Below are positions 32,736 to 42,422 of a DNA stretch of 64,000 nt, piece by piece. The notes beneath the pieces were generated by a model. The model did no database searches. It saw only the letters and a list, made by a program, of their open reading frames with translations, and was not told the DNA's origin. The stretch comes from Phascolarctobacterium sp. (GTDB lineage: Bacteria > Bacillota > Negativicutes > Acidaminococcales > Acidaminococcaceae), in assembly GCA_020024105.1 (NCBI GenBank), contig JAHHUH010000006.1, positions 18,530 to 82,529 of the forward strand, read 5' to 3'. Positions within the stretch are counted from its first letter, which is position 1; each line of letters begins with the position of its first letter. The translations under genes and the position numbers were made by a program.

Positions 32736-35700
32736 CTACTCCTCAGCTTCTTTTTGCGGACATAGATAATTATACGGGCAATAGGCACAATTAGCAAGTA
32801 CGCAGGGGAAATCCTCCTCCCGGGACTGCTGGGCCAGCCTTTCGCATAAATTAACCGCCTCCTGCAGGGTATCGCAGCCCTCGGGCAGGGACCATACGGA
32901 TAAATCACGCAGGAAGTGGAGCTGGGCCGTGCGCACCGGCTTCTTGAAAATACGGCTGACCGCCTCCTTGTACAGGGCCATCTGGTAGATATAGCCCTGG
33001 GGCGCCGTTCCTTCTGCCGGAGGACGGCCGGTCTTATAGTCGATAATCTCCAAACTGCCGTCCTCGTTAACCAGAATGCAGTCCACCGTACAGCCCAGCT
33101 GTAAAGCACCCAGGCTATAGGTGAAATAGGTTTCCTTAATCCGCTTCTTTCCCTGGGGATAGAGGGCGCTATGGATATAGGTGGAAAAAAGCTCCCTGCC
33201 CGCCTCCGTTGCCTGTCCCTCTATCTGACCGCAGCTATCCAGAGCCTGCTGCCAGGCCTGCTCCTCCTGACGGCCATCATAAAGCTCCAAGGCCTTATGC
33301 ACCAGGGTACCCAGCTCTGCCGGGCTCAAGGTGCTGCCGCTACTGCCCTCCACCTCCGGAGTCAGAGGCAGTAGTCCCTCCCTCTGGTAAAAATACTGTC
33401 GAGGACAATGCAGATAGGTCTGTAGAGCCGTGGGCGTAAAGTAGCGTTGACCGCTCTCTCCGTACAGGGGCAGGGGTGCGATGGCAGTCGCCAGCTCCTC
33501 ATCCACGGTCAGCTGCTCCTGCACCGGACTACTACCCACCTGCAGCTCCCCACTCGTCCACTGGCGCAGCTCGGCAACCTCCTCCTGCAGCAGCTGCTGC
33601 AGGGAACGGAACCAGTTATCCGCCGTTCCCCGGCTGCCCTCCTTATAGCAGCCGGAAAGAATCAGGGCATTTTTGGCCCTGGTCATGGCCACATAGAGCT
33701 GCCGCTGCTTTTCGGCCCGCTCCAGCTGCTTTTCCCGTAGCTTTATCTCGGTCAAAAGAGAGCTTTCCAACAGGGTACCATCGGGCAACACAGCCTTCAC
33801 GCCCAGCCCCAGCTGAGGACTGAATTTAATCTGGTCCGTATCATTGCGCTCCCCACGGTCCAGGAAGGGCAGGTAGACGGTGGAAAATTCCAGGCCTTTG
33901 GATTTATGGATGGTCATAATGGTTACAGCATCCTCTGCCTGCAGGTTCGCCGTCGTTTCCCGGGCACCTGCCTCCCGCAGACGGGCTACGTAGTTCAGCC
34001 AGGCCCCCAGGGTACCTTGTTGGGTAATGGTAAAGCTCAAAGCCAGCTGACGCAGCTTCTCCCCATTGGCCAGCTGGGCCCTGCCATTATGCTGACGGCT
34101 GAGCACCGCCTCCACCTGGAGCTGGGCATAAATTTCCTGCCACAGCTCCGGCAGACCGCTAAGACTGGCTACCTGACGCAGCTGGGCCAAAAGCCTCCTG
34201 GCCCTAAGCAGCAGTGGCTGCTGAGCCGCACTCACCAGCGTCGGGTCCACCTGCTGGAGTACATCCCACAGGCAGTTTTCCCCCAGCTTGACCAATAGGC
34301 AGAGAGCCGTAATGCTTTCGTCATCCAGACCAAAATAGGGAGAACGCAGCACGCCGATTAGCGCCAGGCTCCGGTGCTTGTTTTCCAGGCATTGGCAGAG
34401 ATGTAGTAAATCCAGTACCTCCTGCCTTTCGTAAAAGCCTCTGCCATCCACAATCTGACAGGGAATCCCCCGCTGCTGCAGCTGCTCCGCCAAAAAGTCG
34501 CTAACGGTCATGGCATTAAGCAGAATGGCCATCTCCCCGTAGGACTCTCCCTCCTGATGCCGCTGTCGCACCTGTTCCGCAAGGGCCGCTATTTCCAGCT
34601 CCAGACGCTTCTCCTTCGTAGTATCATCATAGGGCACCTGTATGAAAATGGGCTTCAATGCACTTTCCCGATGGGCCTGGAGGGCTTCAAAAAAGACATC
34701 CTGATGGACGTCCACCCCCAGCAGCTGGGGAAAGACTTGGTTGCAGGCGGTAAGAATACTGTCCACCGTCCGGAAATTATCCGGCAGGCTGATAACCTTT
34801 CCCCCACTGGCGGCAATTTCCCGCCGTACCCGGGCAAAAACCTGAACGTCCGCACCACGGAAGCGGTAAATAGACTGCTTGGGGTCCCCTACGATAAACA
34901 GCTTCCGTCCCTGGAGCTCCGTAGCACTATCACCACAGAGCAAATAGACCAGCTGCTGCTGCCTGGTATTGGTGTCCTGGAACTCGTCCACCATGATATA
35001 GCGATATTTTTCCTGGTATTTTTTGCGGACCAGCTCACTACTCTGCAGCAGGGCTAAGGCCCTGGTCTCCAAATCATCAAAATCCAGGAAATCATCCTGC
35101 TGCTTCTTCTCCTTAAGGTAAACGTCCAAGCCGTCCAGAACCTGCTGCCAGGCCTCCACCATAGGCAGGGCGGCCTTATCCACCTCCAGCTGCACCAGAG
35201 CCTCCTGCAGGGTCTTTATTTCAGCAATAAGCTCCTTCAGCTTACCATTCTTTTTCAAAATGCCCACATAGCATTCATAGGCCTGGTAATCCGCCGGCTC
35301 CTGCCGAATACCCTGCTCCACCTCATAGAGCTGCTCAGCCAGACGTTCCACATCCTGACGTCCTTTAGTCTTTCCCAGCTCCTCCCGACGTGCCACCAGT
35401 TCCTCCAGCAGCGCGCATAGACGGGCCTTTCCCGCCGGTTCCTGCTCCAAACGCTCCAGATAGGGACACTGCAAGTCGCCAAAGCTGCTGATTTCTCCCA
35501 GCTGGTTGACCAGTCCGGTCAGCTGCTGCAGGAGTCCGGCGGTACCATAGGCCTGGGTCAGGATCATCAGCCCCGGCTCCTCCTGGCTAAGACCTCGGCG
35601 GACATATTCCAGCAGACAGTACTGTAAATATTCCTCTCCGGTAAAATCCTCGGCCAGGATAAAGGAGGGGTCCAGACCGGCCTCCACCGGATTATCCTTG

Positions 35701-36041
35701 AGGATGTGATTACAAAGGCTGTGAATGGTCGTAATCTGGGCTCTTTCTAAATCCAACAACTGCTCCTGCCAGTAGACTTCATGCTCCACATCCTCCGTCA
35801 CCAGCTGCTGCAAGGCCTGGTACACCCTTTCCTTCATTTCTCCAGCTGCCTTACGGGTAAAGGTAATTGCCAGAATATCACTGGCCTTCAAGAGCACGGG
35901 GGCCTGAAGGCTGCTTTGAAGGATATGGACAAAGCGCTCCACCAGTACCCTGGTCTTACCACTACCGGCACCGGCGGACACGGCGACATTACAGCTGATG
36001 CTGGTAATAGCCTCCTGCTGCTGGGGTGTAAAATTAGGCAT
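32736..36041 (-). CDS. addA: ATP-dependent helicase/nuclease subunit AddA
   Basis: A UvrD-type superfamily 1 helicase with a C-terminal nuclease, about 1101 residues from the ATG at 36041. Walker A is SAGAGSGKT near residues 22-30; further helicase motifs are DEFQDTN, GDPKQSIYRFRGAD and TIHKSKGLEF; the RecB-family nuclease motif is EIIDYKTGR near 1010. With AddB it processes double-strand breaks for RecA, attenuated at Chi. The ATG at 36041 has GGGAGG upstream and overlaps the addB stop by eight bases; a start 12 codons earlier lies inside addB and gives a non-family N terminus. Confidence 0.95.
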   Translation of the reverse strand: MPNFTPQQQEAITSISCNVAVSAGAGSGKTRVLVERFVHILQSSLQAPVLLKASDILAITFTRKAAGEMKERVYQALQQLVTEDVEHEVYWQEQLLDLERAQITTIHSLCNHILKDNPVEAGLDPSFILAEDFTGEEYLQYCLLEYVRRGLSQEEPGLMILTQAYGTAGLLQQLTGLVNQLGEISSFGDLQCPYLERLEQEPAGKARLCALLEELVARREELGKTKGRQDVERLAEQLYEVEQGIRQEPADYQAYECYVGILKKNGKLKELIAEIKTLQEALVQLEVDKAALPMVEAWQQVLDGLDVYLKEKKQQDDFLDFDDLETRALALLQSSELVRKKYQEKYRYIMVDEFQDTNTRQQQLVYLLCGDSATELQGRKLFIVGDPKQSIYRFRGADVQVFARVRREIAASGGKVISLPDNFRTVDSILTACNQVFPQLLGVDVHQDVFFEALQAHRESALKPIFIQVPYDDTTKEKRLELEIAALAEQVRQRHQEGESYGEMAILLNAMTVSDFLAEQLQQRGIPCQIVDGRGFYERQEVLDLLHLCQCLENKHRSLALIGVLRSPYFGLDDESITALCLLVKLGENCLWDVLQQVDPTLVSAAQQPLLLRARRLLAQLRQVASLSGLPELWQEIYAQLQVEAVLSRQHNGRAQLANGEKLRQLALSFTITQQGTLGAWLNYVARLREAGARETTANLQAEDAVTIMTIHKSKGLEFSTVYLPFLDRGERNDTDQIKFSPQLGLGVKAVLPDGTLLESSLLTEIKLREKQLERAEKQRQLYVAMTRAKNALILSGCYKEGSRGTADNWFRSLQQLLQEEVAELRQWTSGELQVGSSPVQEQLTVDEELATAIAPLPLYGESGQRYFTPTALQTYLHCPRQYFYQREGLLPLTPEVEGSSGSTLSPAELGTLVHKALELYDGRQEEQAWQQALDSCGQIEGQATEAGRELFSTYIHSALYPQGKKRIKETYFTYSLGALQLGCTVDCILVNEDGSLEIIDYKTGRPPAEGTAPQGYIYQMALYKEAVSRIFKKPVRTAQLHFLRDLSVWSLPEGCDTLQEAVNLCERLAQQSREEDFPCVLANCAYCPYNYLCPQKEAEE

Positions 36042-39015
36042 CCTCGCCACCTCCCTGCTGAACACGACAAATCTCACGCAAGGGACAGAAGGGATTACAG
36101 CCCTTACGCGGCTCTACCCCGAACTGTCCCGTATAAATTTCCTGGGCATAGCCACGGAGCAGTCCCTCGCTAAACTCCTTAAAGGCCTGCCAGGGCTCTT
36201 CCTCGGCTGCAAATAATTTTTCATTGGCCTTCAGCTCCTTAGCCAGGGGCCACAGTCCCAAGCCCACGCTTCGTTCAGCCTTTTTTAGAATCAGATAGCC
36301 GCCACCGGCTACGGGCTTCCCTAGCTGGGCGGCCGCCAGCAGGTAGAGGGGCAGCTGTAAATCCAGCCCCTCCTCAAAATCCTTACCGCTGGGAGCCTGG
36401 GAACGCTTATAGTCCAAAATAAAAAGCTGCTGACCATCACTGTCAATCCGGTCAATCCGGCCAATGAGCTGAATACTCCTGCCATCGTCCAGGGTCAGGC
36501 TGACCGGCCTACCAGAGCGCCGTCCAAAATCCCATTCCACCTGACAGGGAATAAAGGTCAGACCGGCCCGCTGCTGATCATATTCAAAATGGAGCCAACG
36601 CAGCAGCAGATGCAGCAGACGCTGTTTTTCTCCCTGCCAGAGGGGATTTTTTTCCAGACATCCCTGCAGCTCGTAGGCCGCTACACATTCGCTGAAGACC
36701 TGCTGCAGTTCCTGCCACAGCTGGTCAAAATCCGTCCGCAGCAGGCTGACCCCCAGATGGGGCATCATAAAGCGGGCTAAAATTTCGTGGAGCAGGCTGC
36801 CCTCATCGGCAGGTGCTGCCAGCTCACCCTTTTCCACCAGCTCCTGCTGCTGCCAGATTCTCTGGCCCAGGAAGCTGAAAGGACATTTAGCATAAATCTC
36901 TAAAGCGGAGGCGGAGAAGGTAAAGCCCACCTGCCGTCCCACCTCCTTAATTAAAGCCACGTCCTGGAGCACGCCCCGATAGCGGGCATCCGTTAGGCGC
37001 AGCTCCTCCACGGCAGCTGCCTGGAGGCAGTCCGCTGACAGCTGGGTCCGCAGCCATTCCTCATCACAGGCCCGCCCCAGAGTCCACAGCTCCTGGGGAG
37101 AAGCAAAGCTGCGGGCATGGTGGGTCTGTAGCTCCACATCCGTAAACAGCTTCACCACCTCGTCCACATAGGGGGAGGCTCCCGCCTGGTCGTCTACAAA
37201 ATAGGACAAGCTGATAGCCCGGGTAGCCTGGGCCAGAAGCATGGCGAAAAAATAGGCATCCTCCCTATAATGCTGGGCGGTATTGGGCATATCAATACCC
37301 AAAGCGGCCAATTCACTGCGTTCCGCATCATCATAAAGCCAGTTTTCATTATTAACCTGGGGACATTCTCCCTCCCGCAGGCCCAGCATGAAGAGATACT
37401 GATAATGCAGTCCCTGTGCCTGGATTACCTCGGTAACCAGTACCCCATCCCGACGACCGCTTTCCAGGGTCAGATTATAGGCAGGCAGAGCCTCCAGAAG
37501 CACCTCCAGAAAATCTGCCAGGCTCATTCTTTCCTTTTCCAGCCTACAATTATGGTAATCAGCCAAAATATCCTGGAGGCATTTTATCAGGGAGTGCAGG
37601 CTCTGCAGACCACCCTTCAGGGTCAACAGCTTTATTCTCCCCTGCTGATATAGGCGCCCCAGCTTTTGCTGCAGCTCCAATCCCTCCACAAAGTCAGTCA
37701 GCAGCTGCACATAGGTCGCCATACTGCCCGATCCCTCCAGGGCATCCAGCAGCTGGTCCACCCTCTGCAGTAAGGGCTCCTCCGGCCAAAGGGCCTGACA
37801 ATGCTCCTGCACCTGGCTACGATGGGTATAGTATTTATCCTGGCGCCATGACTCGGCCACCTCCGTATCAACTGTAAAGAGCTGCTTGCCCAGAGCGCTC
37901 TGCAGAATGCTGAAATAAGCCTCCGCTCCCTGACGGTTATCCACCGCTGCCTGAAGCAGGAGCAGCACCAGCTCCGTCAAAGGCTGAACTAAAAGGGGCG
38001 TGGTCAGCCCCAAGGAAACGGGCAGACCATATTCATCAGCAATCTGCCGCAGGCCGGAATACTTGCTTAAATCGCGGGCCGTCAACAGAATCTGCTCCGG
38101 AGCTACGCCCTGCTGCAGCAGCTGCTTAATCTGCCGCAAATTCCAACGCAGCTCCTCCTCCCGTCCCTGAAACTGATGGATGCTGAGGGCCTTCCCCGCC
38201 TCCACCGTCCTACAACGACGGCGGAAATTAGTGGCCAACTGGATCACCGCCGGAGTGCGCTGTAGCTCCTCCTCATAATGCTCAAGGCTACAGAAGGCGG
38301 CCAGAGCGCCGTATTTGCCCTCCACCGTCTGGAAAACCTGCTCCCGTCCAACCTCATAGGTCAGGCCGATCGTCAGCTGGCAATGCTTGTCCAGAGCCTT
38401 GAGAAAATCCAGCTTTAAGGCATCATAATCGTAAAAATCACTTAAATAGATCTGCTGCCAGCGCAGCTTGGGCTTTTCCTGCTGCAGCACCCGAAGGGCC
38501 AGGCGGTACTTACCCTCCAAATCCATATGGTGCTCGCTTTGCAGGTAGGCACGGTAAGCCACGTAAAGCTGGGCTACCTCCAGATCCTTAGCACCCTTAA
38601 AGCCCTGTCTATCCCAGCTGAGCAGGGTGCTGGTAATCTGCTGCTCATTCACACCACTGGTGGAAAGCTGGCTTACCAGGGAGGTTACGGCCTTGATAAA
38701 GCCCTTTTTGTCCGCCAGCTGCTGAAAATAGGTCAGCTTCTCCTGCCGGGCCAAATAATCAATTACCTCGGCAATCACCAGCTCCTGGCTTCGGCGGGTT
38801 ATCATCTTCAGCCCCACATAACCATTGTCCAGGAGAAGCTTATCTGCCAAATCATCTATATCCGTAACCTCAATCCCATATTGGCTACGTATTTCGTTCA
38901 TCAGTACCCTGCCGGGCAAAACCAGGACGCCCTGTCCATAGGGCAGCTGGCGCAGCCTGTGAGCAAAAGCATGCCGTGCCGATTGTCCCAGGGGTACGCA
39001 ATATAATTTTCCCAT
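36034..39015 (-). CDS. addB: ATP-dependent nuclease subunit AddB/RexB
   Basis: A 993-residue AddB-type protein. The C-terminal nuclease has LFILDYKRSQ (PD-(D/E)xK core), and iron-sulfur cysteines are seen as one in YAKCPFSFLG and three in CNPFCPLREICRV, the AddB iron-staple pattern. The N terminus (LYCVPLGQSARHAFAHRL) lacks a GxGKT Walker A, so the inactive-helicase side resembles RexB more than Bacillus AddB. AddB provides Chi recognition and the second nuclease. AGGAGG precedes the ATG; addA follows with overlap. Confidence 0.92.
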   Translation of the reverse strand: MGKLYCVPLGQSARHAFAHRLRQLPYGQGVLVLPGRVLMNEIRSQYGIEVTDIDDLADKLLLDNGYVGLKMITRRSQELVIAEVIDYLARQEKLTYFQQLADKKGFIKAVTSLVSQLSTSGVNEQQITSTLLSWDRQGFKGAKDLEVAQLYVAYRAYLQSEHHMDLEGKYRLALRVLQQEKPKLRWQQIYLSDFYDYDALKLDFLKALDKHCQLTIGLTYEVGREQVFQTVEGKYGALAAFCSLEHYEEELQRTPAVIQLATNFRRRCRTVEAGKALSIHQFQGREEELRWNLRQIKQLLQQGVAPEQILLTARDLSKYSGLRQIADEYGLPVSLGLTTPLLVQPLTELVLLLLQAAVDNRQGAEAYFSILQSALGKQLFTVDTEVAESWRQDKYYTHRSQVQEHCQALWPEEPLLQRVDQLLDALEGSGSMATYVQLLTDFVEGLELQQKLGRLYQQGRIKLLTLKGGLQSLHSLIKCLQDILADYHNCRLEKERMSLADFLEVLLEALPAYNLTLESGRRDGVLVTEVIQAQGLHYQYLFMLGLREGECPQVNNENWLYDDAERSELAALGIDMPNTAQHYREDAYFFAMLLAQATRAISLSYFVDDQAGASPYVDEVVKLFTDVELQTHHARSFASPQELWTLGRACDEEWLRTQLSADCLQAAAVEELRLTDARYRGVLQDVALIKEVGRQVGFTFSASALEIYAKCPFSFLGQRIWQQQELVEKGELAAPADEGSLLHEILARFMMPHLGVSLLRTDFDQLWQELQQVFSECVAAYELQGCLEKNPLWQGEKQRLLHLLLRWLHFEYDQQRAGLTFIPCQVEWDFGRRSGRPVSLTLDDGRSIQLIGRIDRIDSDGQQLFILDYKRSQAPSGKDFEEGLDLQLPLYLLAAAQLGKPVAGGGYLILKKAERSVGLGLWPLAKELKANEKLFAAEEEPWQAFKEFSEGLLRGYAQEIYTGQFGVEPRKGCNPFCPLREICRVQQGGGEDA

Positions 39016-39326
39016 ACTAACCTCCTAGCCTACCAGGCTCATCGCTTACTGCTCCTATTGTACCATATCCCCAGGAGCTATATTGATAAAGCAAAAAAAA
39101 TCTGTAACAAAAAAAGTCCCATCCCCATACAAGAAAAATTTTTATTAGTTTAATATAATAATTTTCTAAAGAAAATTATCCAATCATCGTATGTTTCTCA
39201 AGTGAACCTGCCCACCTTAAGTAGGTCCTACAATCCGATTGGTCTGCTGCCGGCACCCCATCCACGCTGTACGCATCCTTACATGTATAGACGCCTCGTC
39301 TCTATGACTTACAAAACACATTTTTA
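39016..39326. other. Intergenic region upstream of addB
   Basis: No gene is seen. The AT-rich ATAATTTTC-TAAA-GAAAATTAT hairpin at about 39159-39180 is visible. The rightmost bases lead in frame into the SufB/D remnant, with a stop codon just before. Confidence 0.4.
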
Positions 39327-39440
39327 ATCCACGAAGCGACTATTGGAAAAATTGCCGGTGAACAGATGCTAAAGCGACGTACCTTAGGACTGACCGAGGA
39401 AGAAGCAGAACAAGAAATCATCAACGGTTTCCTTTCCTAA
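39327..39440 (+). pseudogene. 3' remnant of a SufB/SufD Fe-S cluster scaffold gene
   Basis: The plus strand reads IHEATIGKIAGEQM, then LGLTEEEAEQEIINGFLS and a stop: the C-terminal signature of SufB/SufD proteins (EATIGKI...; GL-EEEA...I..GF). Upstream the frame is closed by a TAG at about 39280-39282, and the rest of the roughly 400-residue protein is missing, as are other suf genes. The piece retains its own terminator at 39453. It marks a deletion of a former suf gene end. Confidence 0.75.
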
Positions 39441-39452
39441 CCATATATTGAC

Positions 39453-39496
39453 AAAGGACCTAAGATCAAACTCTCCCGCGATCTTAGGTCCTTTTT
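39453..39496 (+). terminator. Terminator kept behind the SufB/D remnant
   Basis: AAAGGACCTAAGATC and GATCTTAGGTCCTTTTT pair perfectly around a 12-base loop. Confidence 0.8.
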
Positions 39497-39510
39497 ATGT
39501 TTTAAGGCAA

Positions 39511-39599
39511 AAAAAATAGAGCAGTAATCTACACACCTTCCCCTGGATTTATCCGCAGATAACATCCTCATGGCATGCTGTTTTAGGTTACTACTCTAT
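39511..39599 (-). terminator. Long-loop terminator after the XRE regulator
   Basis: On the reverse strand ATAGAGTAGTAA pairs with TTACTGCTCTAT (12 bp, one G-U) across 60 bases and is followed by eight T's. The loop contains further short stems such as TATC-TGCG-GATA, so it may be a branched RNA. Confidence 0.55.
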
Positions 39600-39672
39600 A
39601 TTCTTATATAGCTTTCCATACTGCCTCCCAGGAAACAGTAAATACTTTTCTCTGCCGCTGTAACAAAAATAG

Positions 39673-39978
39673 TTACACGCCTTTTACGTCAACACCCTTC
39701 AGGATTTGCAAAATCTTAACTGCATCTTCCAGGGCAATTTCTTTGGTTGCATGTTGTTGCGCGCCATCGATATCAATAAAGAAGCTGCTCATAGGAACAT
39801 CCAATACTTGATGAATTTTGAAAAGATTCTGCAGGGTTGCGTTGGTTTTACCACGCTCGATATTACTCAAATTAGTTTGAGACAAACCAATTTCCTTTGC
39901 TAAAGCAGTCTGACCCATACCTTTTTCAAGACGCAAGAATTTAATTCTGCGACCTACTAATTGAAGTTCACTTAACAT
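39673..39978 (-). CDS. XRE-family transcriptional regulator
   Basis: A 101-residue protein with an XRE domain at about residues 8-62: VGRRIKFLRLEKGMGQTALA, then EIGLSQTNLSNIERGKTNATLQNLFKI (quoted in sequence order). The C-terminal 30 residues may be a dimer or sensing tail. The ATG at 39978 is set by AAAGGAGTGA. It has its own promoter (40035-40064) and terminator, so it is monocistronic. The target is unknown. Confidence 0.87.
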   Translation of the reverse strand: MLSELQLVGRRIKFLRLEKGMGQTALAKEIGLSQTNLSNIERGKTNATLQNLFKIHQVLDVPMSSFFIDIDGAQQHATKEIALEDAVKILQILKGVDVKGV

Positions 39979-40248
39979 TTTTGTCACTCCTTTGATAATA
40001 CAATATAACAATTCCTATGAACTTATCCAAATACATTGTAGCACAACAATATGCTTTACTGCAAGCACTTTGAAATCAAAAAACTAGCTTCTATCAATAT
40101 ATTTTCCCGTTTTATGAAGTATTACACAAATATTTCACAAAAAATTGATTTTTCTCCGCAATCATTTTACATAAACTAACATAAATTTTTTAATAAATTC
40201 GAAGTCCGACAGCATCCGGGCCCTCAAATAGATTATAATTAGCACTCA
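39979..40248. other. AT-rich intergenic region upstream of the XRE regulator
   Basis: Contains the regulator's promoter at 40035-40064. No gene or other element is recognised. Confidence 0.4.
40035..40064 (-). promoter_or_regulatory. Promoter of the XRE regulator
   Basis: Reverse strand TTGCAG (40059-40064), 18 bases, TACAAT (40035-40040), about 57 bases before the ATG. Confidence 0.5.
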
Positions 40249-40279
40249 TAAAAAAAGACCACTCACAAGGAGTGGCCTC
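40249..40279 (-). terminator. Terminator after the adenosyltransferase gene
   Basis: On the reverse strand GGCCACTC and GAGTGGTC pair over a short loop and are followed by seven T's. Confidence 0.85.
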
Positions 40280-40293
40280 AAAAGCTTCTTTTT

Positions 40294-40806
40294 TTATTTA
40301 ACTTCAGTTTCAACTCTTGCCAGGATAAAGCAAAGGTCGGACAGACGGTTCAGACAAACCAGCACATTGGGATTGACCGCTTCCGTTTCAGCCAAACGTA
40401 ACAAGCACCGTTCAGCGCGACGGGTGGTAGTACGGGCAATATCCAATGCAGCAGCACCAACGGTGTCGCCGGGAATCAAGAAACTTCCTAAGGGCTGGAG
40501 CAGGCTATCGTATTTATCAATAGTTGCTTCAAACAGCTTGACATGATCTTCCTTTATGTAGGGTTCAGGAAGGTTCAGGCTAGCAATATCAGCCATTACG
40601 GACATCAATAATTTCTGTACATCATAAATAGTCTGCTTAACATCTTCGCGTTTTACATTTGCACGAGCTAAGCCTAAAGCGGAGGTTATTTCGTCAACGG
40701 TACCATAAGCTTCAACACGTAAGCTTTGTTTGGGTACTCTCTCTCCAGTATACAGGCCAGTAGTACCCTTATCACCAGTTCTAGTATATACAGCAGCTTT
40801 TTTCAT
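40294..40806 (-). CDS. Cob(I)alamin adenosyltransferase, PduO type
   Basis: A 170-residue PduO/MMAB-type ATP:corrinoid adenosyltransferase. Signature features are the N-terminal VYTRTGDKGTTGLYTGER (ATP binding), VEAYGTVDEITSALGLAR, and RTTTRRAERCLL near residue 125 with the catalytic arginines. It forms adenosylcobalamin for enzymes such as methylmalonyl-CoA mutase, important in propionate/succinate metabolism of Negativicutes. AAAGGAGGAAG precedes the ATG at 40806. The cobalamin riboswitch at the right end of this window controls a separate locus. Confidence 0.92.
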   Translation of the reverse strand: MKKAAVYTRTGDKGTTGLYTGERVPKQSLRVEAYGTVDEITSALGLARANVKREDVKQTIYDVQKLLMSVMADIASLNLPEPYIKEDHVKLFEATIDKYDSLLQPLGSFLIPGDTVGAAALDIARTTTRRAERCLLRLAETEAVNPNVLVCLNRLSDLCFILARVETEVK

Positions 40807-40863
40807 TCTGCTTCCTCCTTTCAAGAACAAAACAAGAAAACAATCACATTAAAACAAATCAAA

Positions 40864-41277
40864 TTAATAAACTTCCTCAGGTTTGAAGAAGTTGTTGATT
40901 TCGCGTTCAGCAGCTTCCGGGCTATCGGAACCATGAACAATGTTTTCAGCGATGCTCAAAGCATAGTCGCCACGGATGGAGCCGGGAACAGCTTCCAAAG
41001 GATTGGTAGCACCATTCAAAGCACGAACAGCTTTAATAGCATTTTCGCCGCTGATTACCATGCAAACCAGAGGAGAAGAGGTGATGAAGTCAACCAATTC
41101 GCCAAAGAAGGGTTTGCCTTCATGTTCAGCATAGTGAAATTTAGCTTGAGCTTCGGTTACTTTAACTAATTTCAAAGCGGATACTTTCAAGCCGCGATGT
41201 TCAAAACGAGCGATGATATCGCCGATCAAATTTTTCTTAACACCATCAGGTTTTACGAGTACTAAAGTTTTTTCCAT
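40864..41277 (-). CDS. ndk: Nucleoside diphosphate kinase
   Basis: A 137-residue NDK. It starts EKTLVLVKPDGVKKNLIG; the phospho-accepting His115 lies in ENIVHGSDSPEAA. It balances NTP pools by gamma-phosphate transfer. Length and motifs are standard. Confidence 0.97.
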   Translation of the reverse strand: MEKTLVLVKPDGVKKNLIGDIIARFEHRGLKVSALKLVKVTEAQAKFHYAEHEGKPFFGELVDFITSSPLVCMVISGENAIKAVRALNGATNPLEAVPGSIRGDYALSIAENIVHGSDSPEAAEREINNFFKPEEVY

Positions 41278-41343
41278 TGTAAAATCTCCTTATTAATAAG
41301 TATTATAGTATTTATACTAAACCGCAGAACGATTTTAGTCAAG

Positions 41344-42420
41344 TTAAGCTTTTAATAATTCTTGATATTTAGCAGCATCCAATTTTGCCAGCATAGCAGT
41401 AATCAATTTTACGCAATCCAGATAATCATCCATATGGATTACGGATTGATGGCTATGGATGTAACGGGTAGGAATGCTGAAGCCCAGGGTCAGGACGCCG
41501 GGGCCTACCAGATGGATACGGCCACCATCGGTACCGCCACCCTCAGAAATGCTGATCTGGGTTTTCAAGCCCAATTCCTTGGCAGTTTCAAAGGCAAAGT
41601 CACGCAGGGCGGTGCAGGGAATCATGGTTGCATCAAAGATGGAAATGGCAATGCCCTCGCCAATCTTCGCCGGAGCCACCTCATCGCTGACACCGGGGGT
41701 ACCACCTGCTACACAGGTATCAATAATAAAGGCAACATCCGGTTGGAGCATGGTTGCAGAGGTTTGTGCGCCACGCAGGCCAACCTCCTCCTGAACGGTT
41801 GCTACACCATAAACAGTGTTGGGAGTAGAATTATTGTGGACATTTTCCATAACGTCCGCCATTACAGCGCAGCCGATACGGTTATCCCAAGCCTTACCCA
41901 CCAGAGTTTTGCCGTCACCCATCTGTGCCATCTGGACGTCGGGAGTAACGGGGCAGCCTTCATAAACGCCCATCTCACGTACTTCTTCTTCACTATAGGC
42001 ACCGATATCGATGTACATATTTTTCTTTTGTGCTACCTTGCTGCGTTCCTCAGCAGAAAGTACATGGGGCGGGGTGCTACCGATAACGCCCACCAGGTCA
42101 CCCTTGCGGCCATGGACGATGACACGCTGGCTGAGCATAACCTGCTCCCACCAGCCGCCTAAGCAGACAAATTTCAAATAGCCTTCCTTGGTAATGTATT
42201 TTACCATGAAGCCTACCTCATCCATATGGCTGGCCAGCATTACCTTGGGAGCCTTGCTGTCAGCTGCTTCCTTAGTAAAAACCAGACTGCCCAATTTATC
42301 ATAGCTGACCTCAGCCATGCCGGACAAGCGTTCCAAAAGTACTTTTTTTATACGGCCCTCAAAGCCAGATACGCCGCAGGTTTCAGAATATCTCTTCAAC
42401 CATTGTAATTTTTCATCCAT
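41344..42420 (-). CDS. M42-family aminopeptidase (deblocking/glutamyl aminopeptidase type)
   Basis: A 358-residue M42 metallopeptidase. His65 and Asp67 in ASHMDEVGF start the metal site; AWDNRIGCAV supplies the bridging Asp, VQEEVGLRGAQ the catalytic Glu pair, and DATMIP and a late HSHQSVIH the remaining ligands. These enzymes form tetrahedral dodecamers that trim cytosolic peptides. The gene is two bases upstream of the position where htpX ends, so the two are probably co-transcribed. Confidence 0.9.
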   Translation of the reverse strand: MDEKLQWLKRYSETCGVSGFEGRIKKVLLERLSGMAEVSYDKLGSLVFTKEAADSKAPKVMLASHMDEVGFMVKYITKEGYLKFVCLGGWWEQVMLSQRVIVHGRKGDLVGVIGSTPPHVLSAEERSKVAQKKNMYIDIGAYSEEEVREMGVYEGCPVTPDVQMAQMGDGKTLVGKAWDNRIGCAVMADVMENVHNNSTPNTVYGVATVQEEVGLRGAQTSATMLQPDVAFIIDTCVAGGTPGVSDEVAPAKIGEGIAISIFDATMIPCTALRDFAFETAKELGLKTQISISEGGGTDGGRIHLVGPGVLTLGFSIPTRYIHSHQSVIHMDDYLDCVKLITAMLAKLDAAKYQELLKA

Positions 42421-42422
42421 AT

